From: an uncultured Prochlorococcus sp.
Lineage (GTDB): Bacteria; Cyanobacteriota; Cyanobacteriia; PCC-6307; Cyanobiaceae
Length of the DNA stretch: 45,107 bases
Direction: 5' to 3'
NCBI GenBank assembly: GCA_902565305.1
Contig: CACFEJ010000010.1
Span: forward strand, 1-45,107
Positions within the stretch are counted from its first letter, which is position 1; each line of letters begins with the position of its first letter. The notes beneath the pieces were generated by a model. It made no database searches. It was not told the DNA's origin and was given only the letters and a program-made list of their open reading frames with translations. Shown one piece after another: positions 40,077-45,107 of this stretch. Position numbers and translations under genes: made by a program.

Positions 40077-40583
40077 ATGATAGAAAAATTTAAAACTCTT
40101 TTTTTTGTGAAAAGTTCGTTAGTTTCTTTATATCTAGCGCTTACAATCCCTTTACCATTTGTAGTAGTTGAAAAATTAAAAATCTTCTCTATCATAATTT
40201 TTGCCTTAGGGCTTTATTTGATAATCAATATCACTAGTGATTATGTAGAAACTTGCAGTAATAAAATCTCATATAAAAGTAGCTTTATTTCTAAATTCTT
40301 AGGGAAAAAAAATTGGGAGATTTCTTGGAAAGATATTAGATTAATCAAATCTTTACCAACCAGTCAGGGTAGTAAAGTTTATTACTTCAATACTTTTCAA
40401 GGTGATAATTTTCTTGTCCCGCAAAGAGTGGAAAACTTTGAAAAATTCTTATTAATTGTTTCCAGTAATACTGGGATTGCTATTAATGAAATATCATACA
40501 TCTCACCCCTATGGACATATAAATTACTGACATTATTATCAGTTTTAATGATTATTGGCGAACTTTTTGCTTTTCTAAATTAA
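40077..40583 (+). CDS. Membrane protein with PH-like middle domain, unknown
   Basis: 168 residues: two N-terminal spans ('SLVSLYLALTIPLPFVVV', 'IFSIIIFALGLYLIINI'), a soluble beta-rich middle ('ISWKDIRLIKSLPTSQGSKV', reminiscent of small bacterial PH domains) and one C-terminal span ('LLTLLSVLMIIGELFAFL'). Its stop interlocks with that of the convergent response regulator gene on the bases TTAA. It lies 15 bp after crtH and may be co-transcribed. No family confirmed. Confidence 0.7.
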   Translation: MIEKFKTLFFVKSSLVSLYLALTIPLPFVVVEKLKIFSIIIFALGLYLIINITSDYVETCSNKISYKSSFISKFLGKKNWEISWKDIRLIKSLPTSQGSKVYYFNTFQGDNFLVPQRVENFEKFLLIVSSNTGIAINEISYISPLWTYKLLTLLSVLMIIGELFAFLN

Positions 40584-41317
40584 ATATTATCAATACTGAA
40601 TCTATAACCTTGTTGTCTAACAGTGGTTATTCCCCCTCCTTCTCCCAATCCAGCCTGTTCTAATTTTCTCCGCAAAGTTAATACTTGTGTATCTACAGAC
40701 CTAGGCCCACCACTGAAGGGCGGCCAGGCCATCCTTAATAGCTCTTGACGACTTCTTACCATCCCAGGTGGCATTAAGAGAGCACAAAGCAGTGCAAACT
40801 CCCTAGGGCTTAATTCTACGGGCTTCTCACTCAGAGTAACTTGTCTTAAAAGAAGATGCACCTCTAAAGGTCCAACCTCAACTTTTTCCTGTAATCCTAT
40901 CCTTCCCCTTTTTAGGAGTGTTCTGCATCGTGCTGCGAGCTCTTCGAGTCCAAAAGGTTTTCTGAGAACATCATCTGCCCCTTCATCTAAAAGATTTACT
41001 AATGCTTCAACACCTGATCTTGCTGTTAGAACAATGACTGCAGACCCCAGTTGTTGGGCTAGTCTCATTGCGGTATTCTGCTCGAGGATTTCTGCACTAA
41101 CTAATAAGTCAGGTGATTGTTCTCTGCATAAGTCAATAGCTTCTGCAGCTGTCCCTACTGCTGCAGCTAAATGGCCATCTTGGCGAAGCCTTTGCACAAG
41201 AACTGTTCTAAGTGTGGGATGAGGTTCAACAACTAGAACTCTTGATGGAGTTTGAGAGCTCGTAGGCAATTGTGAACTGCCAGGAGTTGAAGCTAAGATT
41301 TGCTCAGTTGATTGCAT
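40580..41317 (-). CDS. Atypical OmpR/PhoB-type regulator without phosphoacceptor Asp
   Basis: 245 residues. The receiver-like domain (about 26-135) keeps 'VIVLTARSG', 'LLDEGADDVLRKPFGLEEL' with the conserved Thr and Lys. However, the acidic pocket reads 'VLVVEPHP' instead of V-E/D-D-D, and the phosphorylation site reads 'PDLLVSAEILE', with Ala where Asp is required. The winged-helix DNA-binding domain is intact ('LSPREFALLCALLMPPG', 'SVDTQVLTLRRKLEQAG', 'TTVRQQGYRFS'). So it probably acts without phosphorylation. Codons are clearly more G+C-rich than in adjacent genes. No cognate kinase is nearby. Confidence 0.88.
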   Translation of the reverse strand: MQSTEQILASTPGSSQLPTSSQTPSRVLVVEPHPTLRTVLVQRLRQDGHLAAAVGTAAEAIDLCREQSPDLLVSAEILEQNTAMRLAQQLGSAVIVLTARSGVEALVNLLDEGADDVLRKPFGLEELAARCRTLLKRGRIGLQEKVEVGPLEVHLLLRQVTLSEKPVELSPREFALLCALLMPPGMVRSRQELLRMAWPPFSGGPRSVDTQVLTLRRKLEQAGLGEGGGITTVRQQGYRFSIDNI

Positions 41318-41403
41318 TCTTAATTACTGTTTGGCCAGGCAATTTATGATCGTTCTTAATAAGGTATAACAAATGCAAAATAAAAATCAGAATTTTTCGT
41401 ATT

Positions 41404-41673
41404 ATGACATCATTTGAAAACCCCAAAGCAATTCGTCATTTTCAATCAATTTGCGATAGTTGCCAGGACTTAGTTACTCGTTTTCATACACCATCTGATC
41501 TTAAATTATATAGTGATGGTTATCTCCAAGCATTAAGGAATTGCAGTAGTTTAGAGCAAAAAGATCAAGAGAAATTAGAAAGATTAATTGAAAGATGGAT
41601 TTTAGATCCGTCAAGTTTTATTGATCCAGATGGAGATGGAAATAAAGGTTTTTTTGATAAAAAAAGGATTTAA
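41404..41673 (+). CDS. Small conserved-looking protein, unknown
   Basis: 89 residues, soluble. Starts 'MTSFENPKAIRHFQSICDSC' with a CDSC motif, then 'GYLQALRNCSSLEQKDQEKL' and 'DPSSFIDPDGDGNKGFFDKK'. The D-P-D-G-D-G-N stretch resembles a calcium loop, though only one is present. It is divergent from the atypical regulator (87 bp), which might regulate it. I do not recognise the family with certainty. Confidence 0.65.
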   Translation: MTSFENPKAIRHFQSICDSCQDLVTRFHTPSDLKLYSDGYLQALRNCSSLEQKDQEKLERLIERWILDPSSFIDPDGDGNKGFFDKKRI

Positions 41674-41721
41674 AATATTAATTTTTATTAATCAATACAG
41701 TATTTATACTCACTAATTGTC

Positions 41722-42045
41722 TTAAGACGCTAATTCAATTTCTATTTTTTCTCTAAGAGATCCAGAGTTGTACATCTCAATAAGAATGTCTGATCCACCA
41801 AGAAATTCTCCTTTTAAGTAAACTTGAGGAATTGTTGGCCAATCTGAATATTCTTTTATACCTTCTCTTATAGCAAAATCACTTAAAACATCAAAAGTAC
41901 TAAATTCTACCCCTAAGGAATTTAGTATTTGAACTACATTGTTGGAAAAACCGCATTGAGGCATTAATTTTGTCCCTTTCATGAAAACCATCACTGGGTT
42001 AGAGTCAATCAGTTTTTGTATTTTATCTTTTGTTAGGTTGTCCAT
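41722..42045 (-). CDS. grxD: Monothiol glutaredoxin, Grx4/GrxD type
   Basis: 107 residues with active site '[14 protein letters not shown]' (CGFS), '[14 protein letters not shown]', '[20 protein letters not shown]' with the cis-Pro and glutathione-binding GG-x-D. CGFS glutaredoxins carry [2Fe-2S] clusters bridged with BolA proteins. The BolA gene lies 3 bp upstream on the same strand, so the two partners form one operon. Confidence 0.95.
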   Translation of the reverse strand: MDNLTKDKIQKLIDSNPVMVFMKGTKLMPQCGFSNNVVQILNSLGVEFSTFDVLSDFAIREGIKEYSDWPTIPQVYLKGEFLGGSDILIEMYNSGSLREKIEIELAS

Positions 42046-42048
42046 AAT

Positions 42049-42279
42049 TCAATTTGGAGTTTCTGTTTTTAATGCCAGTGCATGTATGGCCTCTGAAGCT
42101 AATTCTTCTTTCAAAGCAGAATATACTAACTGGTGTTGTTTTACTAATGATAATCCATTGAATTCAGATGCAATTACAGTTACTTGCAAATGATCATTTC
42201 CCTTAAGGTTTTCAACAAAAACCTGGGAACTTGGAATTTTTTTAGTGATTAAATTAATGACTTCTGTATTCGTAATCAT
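42049..42279 (-). CDS. BolA-family protein
   Basis: 76 residues with the BolA core: 'VENLKGNDHLQVTVIASEFN' and 'SLVKQHQLVYSALKEELASE', ending 'IHALALKTETP', including the conserved H-Q/R near the centre and the C-terminal His that bind the shared cluster with CGFS glutaredoxin. Located directly before grxD (3-bp gap). Function: iron-sulfur trafficking or regulation in the cytoplasm. Confidence 0.93.
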   Translation of the reverse strand: MITNTEVINLITKKIPSSQVFVENLKGNDHLQVTVIASEFNGLSLVKQHQLVYSALKEELASEAIHALALKTETPN

Positions 42280-42291
42280 AATAAATTTTAA

Positions 42292-42807
42292 TTAACCTTT
42301 GTATTTTGTCTCAACAAATCCTAGTTGGATCAATCTTTCATAAGCTTCTTTCCCTTCTGGACTATTAGGTGACATTATTCTAATTGTTTCAACAAGTAAA
42401 GGTACTGCTACCTCAGGCTTTTCAGTTTTTATGTACATAGAGGCTAATCTCTTATTTGATTCTGCCAAAATTTGTAATGTTTGCTTACCTTTCCTTTGCA
42501 TTTCATTTGGTATTCTCGCATCAATTCCTTTGAACGATGAATTTAGATCAGAATAAAAAGAAGCAAGCTGCTTTGCTAATTTTCTAGCATCTAAGTAAAA
42601 ATCCTTAGCTTTTTCAAAATCTCCGTTTTTAATATTTTTATCACCTTCTTTTAGAAAATATTCAACGTTTGAGATGGAAAGCTTTTTACTCTCATTTGAG
42701 AGTACTCTGAAGTCTTCTGGATTCTTTATTTCTGCATGAACTTCATTTTTGAAAGGAACATTTCCAAAAAATATAAATAAAATTGGAATTAATTTTAAAA
42801 ATTTCAT
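42292..42807 (-). CDS. Secreted TPR-like protein
   Basis: 171 residues from ATG 42807 (TTG 42819 would add 4). Signal 'MKFLKLIPILFIFFGNVPF', then helical repeats resembling TPRs ('FLKEGDKNIKNGDFEKAKDF', 'NKRLASMYIKTEKPEVAVPL'). It probably acts in the periplasm or thylakoid lumen in protein-protein contacts. It is upstream of bolA-grxD (12 bp) and downstream of plsC (about 44 bp), so all four may be one transcript. No specific role known to me. Confidence 0.72.
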   Translation of the reverse strand: MKFLKLIPILFIFFGNVPFKNEVHAEIKNPEDFRVLSNESKKLSISNVEYFLKEGDKNIKNGDFEKAKDFYLDARKLAKQLASFYSDLNSSFKGIDARIPNEMQRKGKQTLQILAESNKRLASMYIKTEKPEVAVPLLVETIRIMSPNSPEGKEAYERLIQLGFVETKYKG

Positions 42808-42850
42808 TCTCTTTTTCAATTATTAGAATTCATAGTAACTTATTTTAGAT

Positions 42851-43525
42851 TCATCTACCTACATTTTTTAATGCTTTTTCTTCCTCTTGAGTCATTTTTT
42901 CATTTAGAAATTTATTAAAATTCTTGATCGAAAAGTTTGAGGAATCATTTATTGGTATTGGTTTTCCAAAGGATAAACAAAATTCTCCCCTAAAGTTCGG
43001 AGGTATTTTGCTGTAAGCAATTCCAATTGGAATAATAGTAATAGAGGTTGTTTTTTTGGCAGCTAATCTAGCTAATCTATATAGACCTTCTTTGAGAACT
43101 AATTTTTTTCCATATTTATTAATCTTTCCTTCTGGGAAAACGACTAGTTGTTCTCCTTTTTTTATTAGATCAATCGCATATCTTAAAGCTGAGAGAGATG
43201 GCGATAATTGATTTATTGAAAAACATCCAAGTCTTTTTAAAAACCAACCTTGTATTCCTCTCATTTCGGATTTAGTAACCATAAATCTACAATCCTTTTT
43301 TGTTACTCTTCTACCCATTGCCATTGTGAGTATTAAGCCATCCCATCTTGATCTGTGTGTTGGAGCCAAAATGATAGAGGAATTTATGGGAATCGAAAAA
43401 CCATTTTTTAATATTTTCTTTTTTCTAAAAAAGAATCTCAAAACAACGTCCTGAGTAACGAACATTGCAATAAATCCCAATACAGGGTTTATTTCATGCC
43501 AAATATTTAATGAATTCTTCTTCAA
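42851..43525 (-). CDS. plsC: 1-acyl-glycerol-3-phosphate acyltransferase
   Basis: 224 residues from TTG 43525. Acyltransferase motif I is 'APTHRSRWDGLIL' (H-x4-D), motif III is 'LVVFPEGKINKYGK', and motif IV includes 'ITIIPIGIAYSKIPP'. It adds the second acyl chain to make phosphatidic acid at the membrane. The N-terminal 'INPVLGFIAMFVTQDVVLRF' may be a membrane contact. Length is slightly short but usual for picocyanobacteria. Divergent from pdxJ. Confidence 0.92.
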   Translation of the reverse strand: MKKNSLNIWHEINPVLGFIAMFVTQDVVLRFFFRKKKILKNGFSIPINSSIILAPTHRSRWDGLILTMAMGRRVTKKDCRFMVTKSEMRGIQGWFLKRLGCFSINQLSPSLSALRYAIDLIKKGEQLVVFPEGKINKYGKKLVLKEGLYRLARLAAKKTTSITIIPIGIAYSKIPPNFRGEFCLSFGKPIPINDSSNFSIKNFNKFLNEKMTQEEEKALKNVGR

Positions 43526-43625
43526 GTTCTATTTACTATATATTAATAATTTAAGTGTTTGTCTTTTTTTATTAGCTATTATTGGGCGGTTACTAGATTG
43601 TCTAGAAACTAAGATTTTTAAATTT

Positions 43626-44342
43626 ATGGCTACTTTAGGAGTAAACATTGATCATATTGCAAATGTAAGGCAAGCAAGGAAAACTGTCGAGCCTGATCCT
43701 GTGCAATTTGCTTTTTTAGCTGAATTAGGAGGGGCAGATTCCATAACAGTACATTTAAGAGAAGATAGAAGACATATACAAGACAGAGACGTATTCCTTC
43801 TGAAAGAGACTATAAAAACAAAACTCAATTTAGAGATGGCTGCTACAGAAGAAATGTTAGAAATTGCTAAAAAAATACTTCCCGATTATGTAACGATTGT
43901 ACCCGAGAAAAGAGAGGAAATTACTACTGAAGGTGGGTTGGATTTAAAAAGTAATGTGCAATACCTTAAGAAGGCTGTTGGGAATTTAAAAGATTCAAAT
44001 ATAGAAGTAAGTGCATTTATTGATCCATTTGACGAACAGATAAATTATTCCAAAGAAATAGGCTTTGATTTTATAGAATTACATACTGGAAAATATGCTG
44101 AATTATCGGGATCTGAGCAATATAAAGAGCTCCAAAGGATTATAGAGTCTACATATTTAGCAAATGACCTGGGATTAGTTGTTAATGCTGGTCATGGCCT
44201 CAACTACAATAATGTTAAAAAAATTGCATCAATTAACAATATGAACGAGTTGAACATAGGTCATAGTATTGTTGCAAGGGCTTTAGCGATAGGATTAGAA
44301 AAGTCTGTACGTGAAATGAAGTCCCTTATCAAATCAAATTAA
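43626..44342 (+). CDS. pdxJ: PdxJ, pyridoxine 5'-phosphate synthase
   Basis: 238 residues of a TIM barrel with PdxJ hallmarks: 'LGVNIDHIANVRQARKTVEP', 'GADSITVHLREDRRHIQDRD', 'VPEKREEITTEGGLD', 'FIELHTGKYAE' and 'NAGHGLNYNNV'. It condenses deoxyxylulose 5-phosphate with aminoacetone phosphate to make vitamin B6. Start ATG 43626. It is 9 bp before ycf54, an arrangement that suggests co-transcription. Confidence 0.96.
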   Translation: MATLGVNIDHIANVRQARKTVEPDPVQFAFLAELGGADSITVHLREDRRHIQDRDVFLLKETIKTKLNLEMAATEEMLEIAKKILPDYVTIVPEKREEITTEGGLDLKSNVQYLKKAVGNLKDSNIEVSAFIDPFDEQINYSKEIGFDFIELHTGKYAELSGSEQYKELQRIIESTYLANDLGLVVNAGHGLNYNNVKKIASINNMNELNIGHSIVARALAIGLEKSVREMKSLIKSN

Positions 44343-44351
44343 ATTTCAAAA

Positions 44352-44669
44352 ATGACAACATATTTTTTCGTTGCTGCAAGTGAAAAGTTTTTAACTGTTG
44401 AAGAACCACTTGATGAAATTTTGAAAGAGAGGATGAGGAACTATAAAGAAAATAAAAAAGAAATAGATTTTTGGCTCTTAAAAAATCCATCTTTTTTACA
44501 AACCACCCAATTTGCTGATCTAAAAGCAAAAATTCCATCTACCCCAGCAGTGGTTTTATCGACTGATAAAAAATTTATAACTTTCTTAAAGCTTCGTTTA
44601 GAGTTTGTTGCTGTGGGGGAATTCGAATGTCCTAATGCAGAAATAATTGATCCATTTAAAGTTGAGTAA
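44352..44669 (+). CDS. ycf54: Ycf54-like Mg-protoporphyrin ester cyclase accessory protein
   Basis: 105 residues matching the Ycf54/DUF2488 layout: 'MTTYFFVAASEKFLTVEEPL', 'RMRNYKENKKEIDFWLLKNP', 'PAVVLSTDKKFITFLKLRLE' and 'FVAVGEFECPNAE'. Ycf54 supports the oxygen-dependent cyclase that forms ring E of chlorophyll. Full length for the family. It lies directly after pdxJ and 17 bp before recC. Confidence 0.88.
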   Translation: MTTYFFVAASEKFLTVEEPLDEILKERMRNYKENKKEIDFWLLKNPSFLQTTQFADLKAKIPSTPAVVLSTDKKFITFLKLRLEFVAVGEFECPNAEIIDPFKVE

Positions 44670-44686
44670 TATAACCATCTAGTAAA

Positions 44687-45107
44687 TTGCTCAATCTTTA
44701 TAAGTCAAATAAAATTGAAGTAATTAGTGATCTGTTAGCAGAGGAATTAAAAATATGTCCTCCGCCTATGAATGAGAAATTAGAAATAGTTGTCCCCTAT
44801 TACTTTTTGGGGAATTGGTTACGTGAACAAATAACTATAAAAAACAAAATAAGTGCTCTTTATGAGTTAAAGACAATATCAACGTATACCGAATCTTTAT
44901 TGACAAATTTTTTCCCTGCAATTGATATGAGCGCATGGAATTTTGAGTCAATTAAATGGGGCATTATTGATTCCTTGGAAGAATTAAATAGCTTTAAAGA
45001 ATCATTTCCGCTTAGAAATTGGATTTATAAATATTTGGATAATAAAAAGACAATTGATGGAGACATATATAATCTGACAAAAAAAATCACGAATAATTTT
45101 ATTGATT
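44687..45107 (+). CDS. recC: RecC-like exonuclease V gamma chain (3' end outside window)
   Basis: The frame opens after TAA 44672 with TTG 44687 ('LLNLYKSNKIEVISDLLAEE', first residue read as Met) and is open to the window end, 140 codons. The start resembles RecC (Y-x-S-N-x-x-x-x-L followed by 'IVVPYYFLGNWLREQI', the family's 'I-L-V-x-x-x-G-x-x-x-W-L' block). RecBCD repairs double-strand breaks. Only the N-terminus is visible, so the call rests on two blocks and length. Confidence 0.78.
   Translation, partial: MLNLYKSNKIEVISDLLAEELKICPPPMNEKLEIVVPYYFLGNWLREQITIKNKISALYELKTISTYTESLLTNFFPAIDMSAWNFESIKWGIIDSLEELNSFKESFPLRNWIYKYLDNKKTIDGDIYNLTKKITNNFID

Noticed and set aside
1-45107. CRISPR arrays, insertion sequences with transposase, prophage structural genes, rRNA
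   Set aside because: No regular spacer-repeat arrays, no transposase or capsid-type proteins and no rRNA-like stretches were seen.

Overview
The window looks like a chromosome segment of a high-light-adapted Prochlorococcus. It is very AT-rich, intergenic gaps are short, and it carries a 35-residue high-light-inducible protein, psbY, ycf54, the carotenoid isomerase crtH, SLH-type porins with 'MKLFQ' signal peptides, and a compact pho/ars cluster of the kind known from high-light strains. Assignments come from reading motifs by eye; no database search was run.

Layout. (1) 1-5.3 kb: a truncated MscS channel, a MIP-family channel, and a 756-residue protein with an Erv/ALR-type thiol-oxidase domain behind degenerate EF-hand-like motifs. 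(2) 5.33-24.58 kb: an integrative element at tRNA-Pro(UGG). A tyrosine recombinase lies next to the intact tRNA, and an exact 41-bp copy of the tRNA 5' half marks the far end. TTGCGTAYA repeats lie just inside both ends, and a shortened NAD+-dependent DNA ligase lies at the far end. This is the architecture described for Prochlorococcus 'tycheposons'. Cargo: a cupredoxin/PDZ cassette bordered by a 25-bp direct repeat; small secreted proteins and lipoproteins; a cytochrome c6-like protein; phoB-phoR; a phytase-like secreted esterase; an SLH porin; pstS; and an arsenate detoxification set (arsR, gap, arsJ, chrA). (3) 24.6-27.5 kb: probably an older element with a decayed att copy (32 of 41 positions). 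It carries an inverse-autotransporter (intimin-type) beta-barrel translationally coupled to a separate secreted protein. (4) 27.7-35.6 kb: apt, then two TPR-sulfotransferase genes interleaved with two porins that share 968 identical bases. (5) 35.7-45.1 kb: mostly core genes: hli, tRNA-Lys, psbY, trmFO, crtH, a response regulator lacking the phosphoacceptor Asp, grxD-bolA, plsC, pdxJ-ycf54, and the start of recC.

How it fits together. The element looks like a phosphorus-stress package. PhoB/PhoR would act on Pho boxes (8-bp CTTAA-type units repeated every 11 bp) upstream of the phytase-like gene, the SLH porin, pstS and a broken DUF3764-like gene. The porin would admit phosphorus compounds, the esterase would release phosphate, and PstS would bind it. 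Because high-affinity phosphate uptake also brings in arsenate, the ArsR-controlled GAPDH/ArsJ pair (1-arseno-3-phosphoglycerate formation and export) belongs with it. In the excised circle, integrase and ligase would be divergent around an att site flanked by TTGCGTAYA repeats.
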